Source: Phyllostachys edulis (taxonomy: Eukaryota; Streptophyta; Magnoliopsida; Poales; Poaceae). Taken from it: a stretch of 64,000 nt of DNA. The translations under genes were made by a program, and so were the position numbers. The notes below the pieces were generated by a model that saw only the letters and a program-made list of their open reading frames with translations, was not told the origin of the DNA and searched no databases. Within the stretch, counting starts at the first letter, position 1; each line of letters starts with the position of its first letter. Location of the stretch: positions 48,275,279 through 48,339,278 of the forward strand of contig CM070548.1 of the NCBI GenBank assembly GCA_036346405.1. The letters are read 5' to 3'. Below, piece by piece: positions 34,297 to 45,693 of the stretch.

Positions 34297-34556
34297 TGTC
34301 GGACCCCAAATTTGGAGCTTGGGATCCACTGTGCATAAGGTGTCATTCCCTGGATCAGTAGCTGACAAGCACAGTTACATTTAAGTTCACTCGCATAACT
34401 ACGGAAGCTCATAGCAAACACACATTTGGGTTCATAGCTGTGACCACATTTGAACATGAAGGACATCTGGGGGAGTCTTGAAGAGAGTCCTGGGTGGGGT
34501 TCAAACCTTGAGGAGGTCCTGAGAGCCAAGGGTGGTCCTGAGGAGGTCCTAAGGAG

Positions 34557-35240
34557 GTCTTGGGACATCTGGAAGTGATCTTTAGACCATATAGGGGTGG
34601 TCGTGAGATAGCTGGTTGTGGTCTTGGACTATCTAGGGGTGGTCGTGAGATAGCTGGTTGTGGTCTTGGACTATCTAGGGGTGGTCGTGAGACATCTCGT
34701 CGTGGTCTTAGACCATCTAGGGGTAGTCGTGAGACATTTGGTTGTTGTCTTAGACAATCTAGAGTTGGTCGTGAGACATCTAGTAGTGGTCTTAGACTAT
34801 CTAGGGGTTGTCGTGAGACATCTGGTAGTGGTCTTGGACTATCTAGGGATGGTCGTGAAACAACTGGTTGTGGTCTTAGACCATCTAGGGGTGGTCGTGA
34901 GATATCTGGTTGTTGTCTTAGACCATCTAGAGTTGGTCGTGAGACATCTGGTAGTGGTCTTAGACTATCTAGGGGTGGTCGTGAGACATCTGGTAGTGGT
35001 CTTGGACTATCTATGGGTGGTCGTGAGACAACTGGTTGTGGTCTTAGACCATCTAGGGGTGGTCGTGAGACATCTGGTTGTTATCTTAGACCATTTAGAG
35101 TTGGTCGTGAGACATCTGGTAGTGGTCTTAGACTATCTGGGGGTGGTCGTGAGACATCTGGTTGTTGTCTTAGACCATCTAGAGTTGGTCCTGAGACGTC
35201 TGGTAGTGGTCCTAGACTAACTAAGAGTGGTCGTGAGTCA
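34557..35240. repeat. Tandem array, 42 bp unit, about 16 copies
   Basis: The unit GGTCGTGAGACATCTGGTAG plus 22 more bases recurs every 42 bp (for example 34,599 and 34,641). Because 42 is a multiple of three, a 229-codon frame with a 14-residue period runs through the plus strand. It has no start context or domain and is antisense to the LTR, so it is not called as a gene. Confidence 0.9.
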
Positions 35241-37059
35241 TCCACTTAGAGTTTGTATGCCCATTGATCGTGAACTTTGCTCAATGTAAATGATACTCAA
35301 AACGAACAGTGCATGCCCATGATATATTACGTAAATATCTGGTCGAGCGGCCATTTGTTTTTAGAAAAAGCGCCCCTTAGGCGAGAGTTTTACAAAAGTC
35401 AAGAACACAGAGTAGAAAGCAAGTACGGAAGCAAAATAAGTTGTGGTGGATCCATTCACTCGCCACGAGCAAGGATCGGGGTCCTGGCCTAAGCTTCGTT
35501 ATCTTCACCACCATCTGGTCCATCCTCCGTGAAATCTTGGTAGGGTCTTGGTCATTCGGGTCTGAACATATTACATTGGCAGAGCCTGAGTACACAACCG
35601 TACTCGCGAGCCAACCCACAATGTAGTTCTTATAGATGCAAAGCTAGTCAAGGGAGGTTCAGAGTTCTTTTATTTGTGCAAAGCCAAGTTTGAATTAAAC
35701 AAAATTAGAAAAATCCTGAGACCTAGCATTTGAACAAATCTGTTTTCATAAATGAGTTTTCATTTGAAAAGTACTAGTGGAGGTCCCACCTCCTATACCA
35801 TTGAGTGGCTCCATCCACCCAATGCTCAAAGCTATCCGTAATTACCATTTGGTCCTGACTGTGCCTTTTCCAAATCACAGGGTCCCACTTTGACCTTCCC
35901 TTTTCATCACAAATGGTCTTGTAAAATGAAAGCTATATCCAGCAAGTTCTCAGCACCGCTCTTGACCGTGAGTGCGGCTATCATGATAGTTTTCTTACTC
36001 TGCAGAGTTCGCATACTTTACCCACAAGAGATAATCGCCTTGATACACACACGTGTTTCCTTGGACATGCGAATCAAGAGGAGATTACCACAAGGCCTTT
36101 ACAATGCTCATTCCTCGACGCAACCCCACCCGCTAACATTTCCACCGCCCGGTGCCAAGCACTTCCAGGAGGCCCCCTCTTGCGCCATGTGGTTTCTCTC
36201 TGGCTCCCTTTCCCCTTTACCCACGTCACATTCCTCCAATGGTGAGGCCACGCCGAGGCGAGCAAATTAGTTGGCCAAGTCGTACCCATTATAGACTTGT
36301 GGTTGCACTGTTTTTGCATGAGAGGTCACTCCAAGATTCGGTCCTTAATTGACCAGGGCAGTGCATCCACATACCAACAGCTTCTCGTGTCTTCGGCACC
36401 AGCCATTCTTCCCAGCCGCCCCAGTCGAAAACAATTTTTCAGGTTTTATTGTTTTTGGAAATATCATTTGCTTCATCATACCAGCTAGGCTCCCAGCCGC
36501 ATTGCCCAAATCATTTTCCAAAGTTTTTAAGGATTGTGGTTGGGCAACTTAATGCCCTGATGACAGTGTATCTAAGCAAGGCTAAGCATGACACTTAGAT
36601 ACAGACTTATTAACTAGTATGTAATCCATTAAGTCTAGGATGACAAAGGTTAGTGTCCAAGTTGAAGGGTTGGAAGTTTATACACAATTACTTTTAAGGC
36701 ATTAACTATGATCTAGACCAATTTAGCTTGATAAAACATAGCATGCAGTTTCATAATTTAAAGCAACATAATTTGCAAAAAGTGGGTGCAACATGGTCAA
36801 AGGATTGACTCGCCTTGTTCAGAGTACTGCTGATCGTGATCCTGATCAATGAACGGTTCTTTAGTTGCCTCAGCTTCTATAATCGCCAAACAAACGGAAC
36901 GGAAAATAAGCATATATTCAAACTCAAATCGTATTCAAATATGCAAAGAACTCCAAATAATGCATGGTCATAGATTAGAAATATGAGACCAACACAGATG
37001 AAAACTCAGTGGTCATCAGACCTGTGGTGGTCGTAGAAACTAGTGTGTTTCTAGAAGGA

Positions 37060-37460
37060 TACGATAGTGAGGTCGTGGAAGTACTATAACTAGGGAAAGT
37101 CATGGAAGTACTGTGACTTGGGGAGGTCCTGGAATCACTGTAGCCAGGGGAGGTCTTGGAAGCGTTGTTACCAGGGGAGGTCCTGGAAGTACTGTAATTA
37201 GGAGAGGTCTTGAGAGCGTCACGACCAGAAGAGGTCATGGGAGTGCTACGACTTGAGGAGGTCGTGCGAGTGTTACGACCCGAGGAGGTCGTGAGAGTGC
37301 TACGACTTGAGGAGGTCGTGCGAGTGTTACGACCAGAGGAGATCGTGAGAGCGCTACGACTTGAGGAGGTCGTGCGAGTGTTATGACCAGAGGAGGTCGT
37401 GAGAGCGCTACGACTTGAGGAGGTCGTGCGAGTGTTATGACCAGAGGAGGTCGTTGTGGT
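37060..37460. repeat. Tandem array, 54 bp unit made of two 27 bp halves
   Basis: GAGGAGGTCGTGCGAGTGTT alternates with GAGGTCGTGAGAGCGCTACG, and the full unit is 54 bp. Copies nearest 37,460 are almost identical and those toward 37,060 are diverged. The minus-strand Thr/Ser-rich open frame here is a by-product of the 54 bp period. Confidence 0.85.
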
Positions 37461-38911
37461 CGTACCACCTTCGACCGGTTGGTCGGAACTTTCTGCAACC
37501 AACCCCAACTCTTACATCCAGGATGTAGTCGATCCACCTCTCCCTACGACCACGAGCAGCTCGTGACCTTTCAACCAGCATTCGGGATGAACAATACTTG
37601 GATGAATAGTGTTTGGGTGAACAGTACTCGTGGCGGAAGAAAATATGCGATTGGTTTTGAGAGCAATGGCTCCACTTTTTGGTTTTACTGCTTTTCTCAA
37701 CTCTCAACTTCTTAACTCGATACAAGACTCTTATATAGGCTTGAGTACAAGGACTCAACACCAGACTTGGACACATTTTCTACGAGTATGTCTTGGACTC
37801 ATCTACTAACTGACTTCGACTCAAAATAGGATTGAATAAATTCCAATACATGAAGGATTAATTCCAACAGTCGTGACCAAGAGGGTGATCTTTGTAAAAT
37901 GGGAGGTATGTGCAAGGAGGGAGGTCGTGGGAGTGTTAACCGTGCGTAGTAGAATGAGATAAATGTTCGACTACGCAGCAAAGGTCGAAAGACGTAAGGA
38001 TTCGGCTGTATTGTTGCAATCGAATAAACCAGCGGAAAAGCCAAAGGAAGAACGAGAGGAAAAATCCACGAGAGAACAAGGCGGCTCGAACTAGGAAGAG
38101 TATCTGACTACTAGGAACTTACCAGTACGAAACTGGGGAATGAGCTAGCCGAAGTTGAGCCATCGTCGGTGGACCAAGACAAGGAGGGAAAGTCTGCGCT
38201 ACAGGAGCGGCTTGAGGGAAAAGGGGTGGTCTTCAATCTTCAGTGTAGCGCCATGGGGCAGGCAGCTAGTCCTTCAGGGAGGTCTTGCAGTATCCAACGG
38301 GGTTCGGCGGCGATGGCTGCGACTGGGTGGCACTTGACAGAGATGAGCGCTGGAGCCGGGCTAGAGCTCAAGCTCTCTTCGGAGAGGAAGGAAGTGAGGC
38401 TAACACTGGAATGGCAAGGGAGAGCACTATGGGGCTTCGAGCAAAATATGTGCATGCACCTCGGCACATTCGGCAGGAGGAGTGGGTGAGGTGTGGATGG
38501 TAGGGCGGTGAATGACATCAGGGGATGGCTATTAATGGTCGATGGGCAAGAAGAAGTCATGTGGTTTGACCCCAAGACGCCGCAAGACGAGTGAGAGGCA
38601 CGGCTGCCCCGGCTTGACCACTGCTGGTCGGAGGAACAAGAAAGGGGGTGCACGGGAGCGGGCGTGTCAGATTAGACACCGGGCTAATCAATATTTTAAC
38701 TAAAGGAGGTTGGGGAAAAAGAAGGAAAATTAGATAGACTTAAGAAAAGGCAAATTGACAGGACGGTAGATAAAGTCACGGGAAGAGAAGAGATGCAAAA
38801 TGTCTTTAAGTAAAGCTCAAAGATGCAGGTAACCGAACGACAATACACCTTATACAAAAAGTTTTTTAAAAATCCCTCATTTTTACAATTATGAATTTTT
38901 GGGCTGTTACA

Positions 38912-38950
38912 AACCCTACCCCCCTTAAGAGAATCTCGGCCCCGAGATTC
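38912..38950 (-). promoter_or_regulatory. Polypurine tract of T with adjoining perfect hairpin
   Basis: On the minus strand AAGGGGGGTAGGGTT adjoins the LTR start and would prime plus-strand DNA synthesis. Next to it, 38,931-38,950, GAATCTCGG and CCGAGATTC form a 9 bp stem with a two-base loop. Confidence 0.8.
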
Positions 38951-39127
38951 AGATAAGGTTGCAACTTCCCTAGTAGACCTAGTCGACAGAGCTACAGTCA
39001 CCATTGGTCAAGATCTGGTCGTAAGAGAGGTCTTACGACTAGGCACCGGTCGTGAAAGGTCTTGCGACCAAGGAACTAGCTGTGGGAGGTCTATCGAGTC
39101 CTTGTCAGTTTTCAAAAAGCTAGGGGT

Positions 39128-40143
39128 ATTCGGCTTTCAACAAGTCTTCATGCTCCTGTAGTAACCGTATACGTGTGGTTGCTCCATCTGACTTTACACA
39201 AGCGGTAGACCTGGTTCCTTGTCTGCTTCTCAACTACCTCTAAGATCTCCACTGGATGTTCAGCATAAGACAAACCCTTGCTAAGTTTAATGCCCTCCAA
39301 TCGAGTTTGCTCTTCAGGCACACGGAGGCATTTCTTGAGCTGTGATACGTGGAAAACGTTGTGTATATCGGACAAGCGCCGGCGACTCGGTGATAAGCCA
39401 CTTTTCCCATCTTGGCGACAATCTGATAGGGTCCTATATATCTCGGTGCTAGCTTTCCTTTAACCTTGAACCTCCTGGTTCCCCTAAGAGGAGAGACTTT
39501 TAGGTAGACAAAGTCTCCTAAGTTGAACTCCAACTCTCTGCGACGACAATCAGCGTAGCTCTTCTGTCTTGATTGTGCTGCCAGTAGGCGGTCTCTAATA
39601 AGACGTACCTTGTCTTCAGCCTCCTTTAAGCAATCTGGTCCAAAGAGGTACCCTTCCATAGCTTTTGACCACAATAGGGGTGTTCAGCATTGCCTTCCAT
39701 AGAGGTCCTCAAAAGGTGACATCTTCAGACTGGATTGATAGCTATTGTTGTAGGCAAATTCAGCATATGGTAGACACTTCTCCCAGTCAGTCGCAAACTC
39801 TATTGCACAAGATCTGAGCATGTCTTCAAGGACTTGGTTCACCCTTTCAGTTTCACCATCGGTCTGAGGGTGGTATGTTGTGTTGAAGGCCAGATAAGTG
39901 CCCAAAGCCTCATGAAGACTGTCCCAGAAATGGGAGGTGAACTGTGAACCCCCTATCTGAGACAATTCGCTTAGGTACACCATGCAAACTGACTATCTGA
40001 GACATATATAGCTCTGCTAGCTTATCACCTTTGTAGTTGGTCTTGACTGGTATGAAATGAGCAGTCTTAGTCAACCTATCTACTATGACCCAGACCGAAT
40101 CATACCCTGACCTGGTCTTGGGCAGACCAGTGATGAAGTCCAT
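39128..40143 (-). pseudogene. Integrase core and chromodomain remnant of T
   Basis: The catalytic core is split over frames. MDFITGLPKTRSGYDSVWVI then VDRLTK carries the first Asp, IVSDRG (about 39,955) the second Asp, and TDGETERVNQ (about 39,865) the catalytic Glu, so all three acidic residues are still encoded. A frameshift falls at SDRG-SQF. After the core come the GDFVYLKV and GPYQIVAK motifs of the integrase C-terminal region. A chromodomain-like tail follows (YAEHPVEILEV, CKVRWSNHT), which breaks frame after WSNHT and continues in another frame to a Leu-Leu-Lys-Ala end. Chromodomains direct chromovirus insertion into heterochromatin. Several frameshifts make this copy inactive. Confidence 0.85.
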
Positions 40144-40165
40144 GCTGATTTCTTCTCATTTCCAT

Positions 40166-40810
40166 TCAGGTATTTGTAGGGCAGAGCAAAGCAAAGGAGC
40201 TCAGTGTTGACCTTGATTTGTTAGCTGCGTCGCGGCATACTGCTACGACTGCAATGTCTCTCTTCATTCGTGGCCACCGATAACGTTGCTTCACATCGTT
40301 GTACATCTTGGTGCCACCCGGATGAATTGAGTATGCTGACTCATGAGCCTCCTTGAGGATCAATTCTTTCATATCCGGTTGATGGGGCACAAAGATGCGC
40401 TTTCCAAAATGTAGGATGCCCTGATCATCCTTTGTCATTTTGGGGGCCTTCCCTTTCTCCATAAGTTGTTGGAGCCTTTCTGTGCTTGTGTTCCCTGCTT
40501 GAGCAGCTTTGATTCTTTCCTCCAAGGTCGGATGGATCTCCAAGGCAGAGAGACTCCCTTGTGGCACTATTTCCAGGTTGAGCTTCTCAAGTTTTTTAAT
40601 TAGAGAAGGCTGTCGTTCATAAGTCACAAGGTGGTTGCAATAAGACTTCCTGCTTAGTGCATCAGCCAACACATTGGTCTTGCCCGGGTGATAGTGAAGA
40701 TCCAGATCATAGTCTTTGATGAGTTCTAGCCATCTTCGTTGCCTTAGGTTAAGATCTGGTTGGGTGAAGATGTACTTGAGGCTCTTATGATCTGGTTGGT
40801 TGAGATGCAT
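40166..40810 (-). pseudogene. RNase H end and integrase zinc-binding region of T
   Basis: The frame opens inside RNase H (DHKSLKYIFTQPDLNLRQRR, then HYHPGKTNVLADALSRK, the usual end of the domain). It runs through the linker into the integrase HHCC finger (ILKEAHESAYSIHPGGTKMY, then the RYRWPRM segment). The first Cys of the finger is present, but the frame changes before the second (VCRDAANKS). At the 5' side the sequence joins AYASQ of the RT/RNase H frame directly to DHKSLK. About 40 residues normal in this family, including part of the RNase H active site, are missing. This is a deletion, not only a frameshift. Confidence 0.8.
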
Positions 40811-41843
40811 AAGCTATGACCTTCTTGTCTTGCATCAGCATACTTCCAAGCCCTTGGCGAGAGGCATCACAACATACCTCGAAGTCCTTATGGATATCAG
40901 GGAGAACCAAAACCAGGGCAGAGGTTAAGTGCACTTTCAATGCTTGAAAACTCTTCTCACACCCTTCAGTCCACTCGAACTTCCTCTCTTTCTTCAGCAA
41001 CTGGGTGACAGGTCGGGCAATCTTGGAGAATCCTTTAATGAATCGGCGATAGTATCCTGCCAATCCGAGGAAGCTCCGAACCTCAGTCACTGAGATAGGT
41101 GACTGCCATTCAAGGATAGTTTCCACCTTGGTCGGATCCATGGCTACTCCATGGGCAGATATGACATGGCCTAAGAAACTAACATCGGATAGCCAGAACT
41201 CGCACTTGTTGTACTTGGCATACAACTGATGCTCCCTGAGGGTATCTAGCACCAATCTCAGATGTTGTGCGTGCTCTTCAGCATCCTTAGAGTAGACCAA
41301 AATGTCATCAATGAAGACTACTACAAATCTGTCTAGGTACTCCATGAACACCTTGTTCATTAAATTCATGAAATAGGCTGGAGCATTAGTTAGTCCGAAT
41401 GGCATAACAGTGAACTCATAGAGGCCATATCGGGTAGAGAAGGCTGTCTTGGGAATGTCTTTAGGCCTAATCTTCAATTGGTGGTACCCTGAACGCAGAT
41501 CTATCTTGGAAAACTTGGCTGCCCCCTTGAGCTGATCGAACAGGTCATCAATCCTAGGCAATGGGTACTTATTCTTGATAGTTACTTCGTTCAGAGACCG
41601 ATAATCTATACACATCCTCATGCTGCCATCCTTCTTCTTCACGAATAGCACTGGAGATCCCCATGGAGATGAGCTCGGTTTAACGAACCCTTTGTTCTGC
41701 AGCTCACGAATTTGCATCTTCAGCTCTTCAAGTTCATTCACCGGCATCCTGTAGGGTCTCTTGGATATAGGGGTTGTCCCAGGCAACAGTTCTACGACGA
41801 ACTCTATGTCACGATCTGGTGGTCCTCCTGGCAATTCTTCCAA
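40785..41843 (-). pseudogene. Reverse transcriptase and N-terminal RNase H of T (open 352 codons)
   Basis: The RT region is the best preserved coding segment in the window. Motifs in order: KRPYRMP (res 28-34), SSPWGSPVLFVKKKDG (58-73), CIDYRSLN (78-85), KIDLRSGYHQ (113-122, catalytic Asp115), TAFSTRYGLYEFTVMPFGLT (133-152), FIDDILVYS (177-185, catalytic Asp179 and Asp180) and FLGLAGYYRRFI (258-269). RNase H begins at about residue 320 (CCDASRQGLG, catalytic Asp326). It copies element RNA into DNA in active relatives. The motif set and chromodomain place it with Tekay/Del chromoviruses. The open frame is uninterrupted to 40,785, but the RNase H deletion makes the polyprotein defective. Confidence 0.9.
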
Positions 41844-42089
41844 AAAAAACGTCCGGGTAGTCCTGTACCACTAGCATTCCTTCTAGAGGGACACCTATGG
41901 CACGACAGACTGCCCTTTTCCATTGGAATGGGTGGTCCATCTTGACTACGACCACCATGCCAGGTCCTTTGGTAAGGCTCACTGTCCTATTGGTGCAGTC
42001 TATTACCCCTTGATACTTGGCTAGCTAATTCATCCCAAGGATGACATCCAGGGTCTGGGCTTCTAGCACCATCAAGTCTGCTGGAAATA

Positions 42090-43405
42090 TTATTTTTCAA
42101 ACTGAATTTCTACCCCATGGCTTACTAATTTGGCCCATAATAGTCCCCCAGGTGAGCTAAGCTCTAAAGGTCTCTTGAGAACAAAGGTTGGCAACTGCCA
42201 ACGATCCACAAATCTACGGGAAATGAAGGAATGCGATGCTCCAAAATCAAAGAGAACACGAGCTGGCGAGGAGTTAACTGAGAACATACCCATCTGTACA
42301 TCATGTGCCTCCTGTGCTCCTTCTGCGGTGATGTGGTTTACTCGGCCTTGCCCTCGTGATGGAGTGGTCCTAGGTGCTGATGCAGTCATTGCCCTTCCCC
42401 TTGCTGCTATCCCGGGGGTGTGCGACACTCTTGTCGAAGTACTTCCCAAGTTAAACTTGATAGGGGTGAAGGCTTTGCGTGGGCAGTTGCGAGCGAAGTG
42501 CCTAGGTTCGTTGCAATTGAAGCACAACCGCCGACAAAGCGTGTCTTTGATGCGTGGAGGTTGGTTGGTCGTCTTCGGGTGGCATACGAGGCACCACCGG
42601 GCTGATTTGATGTGGTCGAGGACCGGGGTAGAGTGGCCGGTCAAGAGCCACTGCCGGAAGATGCACCATAGGATGGTTGAGCACTAAATGACGGCCCCCG
42701 TGAAGTGCCCATCTTTCTCTTGCGAGTGGCTTCAAATGTCTTGCATTCGTTCTCCAGTAGCAATGCCTTGTTGATTAATTGTTGAAAGTCTTGGAAGTCA
42801 TGTACTATCAACTGCACTCTCAGGCCATCTCATAGCCCTTCTTTGAAGCGGTCAATCTTCTCTTCCTCTTCTGCAATATCATTCTGTGCATAACGAGCCA
42901 GTTGATTGAACCGAGTGAGGTACTCAGTGACTGAAAGGTTGCCTTGCTTCAAGGCCCTGAACTCATTCCTCTTCATTCGCATGACACTCACAGGAATGAA
43001 GTTGTTCCTGAAGGCTTCCTGAAACTCAGCCCGTCCTACTTCTACAGCGGCCTGTGCTCCTTCCGCAGCTTCTACTTCTGGTTCTTCAACCACCTTTGCT
43101 GCTAGGTAGTTATCCCACCAGTCAGCGGCTGGTCCCGCTAGTTGGTGTGTGGCATACACCACTTTGTCTTCCTCTCGGCATCAAGCCAGAGTTAATTTCT
43201 TCTCCATTGTGCATAGCCAATCCTCGGCTTCTAGTGGCTCGTTTGCCATAGAGAAGACGGGAGGCTTGGTGCGCATGAAATCCCTGAGCCTCGTCCCATG
43301 GCTGGCTCCTCCGGCTTACTGACCCGTGGCCATTGTTTGTAGCAGTTGGGTTTGTTGCGCCAACACTTGAGCTTGCTGTGCCATTACTTGAGCCAGTGTG
43401 GGGTG
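42090..43405 (-). pseudogene. Gag and protease region of T, interrupted by element C
   Basis: The Gag core lies at 43,162-42,830 (WWDNYLAA, FRNNFIPVSVMRMKRNEF, GNLSVTEYLTRFNQLARYA). After a frameshifted linker comes a CCHC zinc knuckle (CFNCNEPRHFARNCP, codons from about 42,524; spacing C-x2-C-x4-H-x4-C). The protease site at about 42,248 reads LFDFGASHSFIS, where the catalytic triplet should be Asp-Ser/Thr-Gly. The Phe codon TTT is one C-to-T change from TCT. Gag is cut at 43,405 by the Copia LTR, so its first part lies beyond the right end of the window. Gag packages the RNA and protease cleaves the polyprotein in active elements. Confidence 0.85.
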
Positions 43406-45682
43406 TGTAGGACCGGAAAGCGACTAGAGGGGGGGGGGTGAATAGGAGCACGCCTAATTTTTCACCTTGATTAGATTCAACACAATATCACTCCAATAGC
43501 TACGGAAGCTATGAAGATCAACATTTAAGTACTACAGAGGACTTGTATTGAACCCAAATCAAAACCCAAGCAAAACACCCTAAAACTCAAATCACAAAGA
43601 GTTGGGCGGTCAAACTTCTCAAATTGGTGGGTGGATTTTTTGCCTAGCGGTCAGACCTCTCAAATGGGCGGTCTGACCGCTACATGGGGCGGTCTGACCT
43701 CCAAGAGCAGCGGTCGACCTCGGCTGACGATGAGCAATGAGCGACTTGGCAGAAACTAAAATCGGTCTAACTTTTGATCCGTAAGGGCCAAACTCCACGA
43801 AATTTGAGACACACCTTCTTAAAGATATTAGGAACCTATTCCAATCAAAGATTACAGAGATCCATGCCAAAGTTCCTATCTTTTTCAGTTTTACCGAAGG
43901 GTGCATCAAAATCGAGCCAAATGCGAAAATGGTGATTGAGATGATTTCGTGGGAGGAATCAATCCAAGATGACTAAGAATGGTCTCCCATACATCTTAGC
44001 ACTCTCAATCACAGGAAGAATCAAGCCAAAAGCTCTCAAGAGCAAAACCCCCGAAAATCACCCTTTCTTTCACCAAAACCGGGCAAAATCAAAACTTAGA
44101 TCCAAAAGCTTGCTCGTGGGTGGATGATGATCTAGACGACCTTAGATGGGTTCCCACATATCCCAGCAAGCAAGATCAAGAAGAAAAACCAAGTAAAAAC
44201 ACCCGGATCAAGAAAAGCCCCAAATCATCAAATAGAGAGGATGAACACAAAAACGAAATAGAGACTCATCTCATGAAATCAGATTGGATTGATTGAAGAT
44301 GGATGATTGTTGATTACAGCCACTCCTACCAAGAAGGACAAAGCTCTCTCCAAGAGCACTCACTCTCAATCCAAACCCTAGAACCCTAGCTCTCCATCTT
44401 CTCTCTCAAAACCCTAAATCCAAAATAGGGCAACACACATAGGTTGGGCTGGCTTCTCCTTGGCTTCAGCAACCACACAAGAGCCACCAACACCCCTATT
44501 TATAGTGGAGACTAAGCATCTAGGGTATATTCCATTAGGGCACCCATTAGACCCCACACACAAATGGGTTAACACACGTACGCATCTCAAAGCGCCGTCT
44601 TCATCATCGATTGACCTAAACCGCTTCACCATGCATGCCGACTGCGCCATGGTTTAGCCAAAGGTCACTAAGGCGGTATTTGGTAAAATTACCAAAATAC
44701 CCCTTCTCGATCCTTCTCCAAAAGACCGAGTCCACAGATCGTGAAGCAATCCCATGCTTCGCCGTGTAGGTTGATCAACAGCTCCATGTCGTCAAGTCTC
44801 TCCGTCTGGATCCCACCGCACCACTAAGCACTTACAGCGACTCGCGCCGCTTGATCCAACCGATCGCCTGAATCGCCTGTTCGGTCACCCTTATCCATCT
44901 GTGCCCGCTTGAGTCCTCGACCTCACCGGCATCCTTGATCGTTTCGGACCTCGGCTCTCCAAGCTTAGTCGATCCACATCGCCCGACCGTCATAGACACG
45001 CAAGCCACCTACAAACAATAGACCAAGAAACCGTTTTCGGGAACAAGTTCTTCACAACTTGACCCACGTTAGCCAAAACATGCATCATGCAACACATATG
45101 CAATGACAACCATGAACTTGACCTAACAACCACAAAACGCCGCCACACGAGACGATGAAACAAGCCAAAACCGGTCAGACCGCCACCATGGCCGGTCTGA
45201 CCGCTCCCAAAACGGTCTGACCGCCAACCACAAACCGGTCTGACCGCCAGTCTAGGACTTAGCCAAATTTCCTCCCTAGAAATCCGAAACTCTCTGAAAT
45301 TTTCAATTGAATAGAACTTTTCCCTGGAAGCTCCAAAAATTATGGGACCAAGTGCAGAAGAACCCTCTCACTTGCCTACACCCTCTATTTTTGGCCCAGC
45401 TCCAAAATCCAAAGTCATAAAGTGGCCGGTCTGACCGCTCAGTCAAAGCCGGTCGATCGCTCCACCGGTCGGTCGATCGCCACTGCCGGCTCGACCGCCA
45501 GCCACCAAACCAGAAAACCACTCAAGGCATGGCCAGTCTGACCGCCACCATGGCCGGTCAGACCTCCAGAGGCCTGATAGAACTAGAGCAACGCTGAAAA
45601 CGGGTGATTCCGCAAACCCTCAACGCCATTGCCAATTGTCTCATCATCCTAAGATCATGGGCATATCCCCATGATATCCACA
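43406..45682 (-). repeat. 3' LTR of Copia element C, 2277 bp
   Basis: In plus orientation it starts TGTAGGACCGG (43,406) and ends GATATCCACA (45,682), i.e. TG...CA on either strand. It matches the LTR starting at 61,967 almost base for base over long stretches, for example 43,800-44,560 against 62,330-63,090. It contains many CGGTCTGACCG motifs. The five bases before it are GGGTG. Confidence 0.92.
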
Positions 45683-45693
45683 ATCTCCCCCTT
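45683..45693 (-). promoter_or_regulatory. Polypurine tract of element C
   Basis: AAGGGGGAGAT on the minus strand directly abuts the LTR start TGTGGATATC. This is the standard Copia 3' junction and fixes the element's orientation. Confidence 0.9.

Larger units (their letters stand above)
34297..38911 (-). repeat. 3' LTR of Tekay-like chromovirus T, 4615 bp
   Basis: Read on the minus strand, the LTR starts TGTAACAGCCC (at 38,911), directly after a polypurine tract, and ends GGGGTCCGACA at 34,297. It contains the conserved GGGTAAAGTATGCGAAC block (about 36,015, reverse strand) also present in the LTR at 22,279, and two tandem arrays. AAGGT precedes it at 34,292-34,296; the partner duplication lies beyond the window. 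Confidence 0.8.

Noticed and set aside
34560..35249. A 229-codon plus-strand frame with a 14-residue repeat (Gly-Arg-Glu-Thr-Ser-Gly type).
   Set aside because: It is the translation of a 42 bp minisatellite in an LTR; the period is a multiple of three, other frames of the same array are open too, and it runs antisense to the element.
36975..37508. A 177-codon minus-strand Thr/Ser-rich frame.
   Set aside because: It is produced by the 54 bp tandem array of the same LTR; no start context, domain or conserved end.
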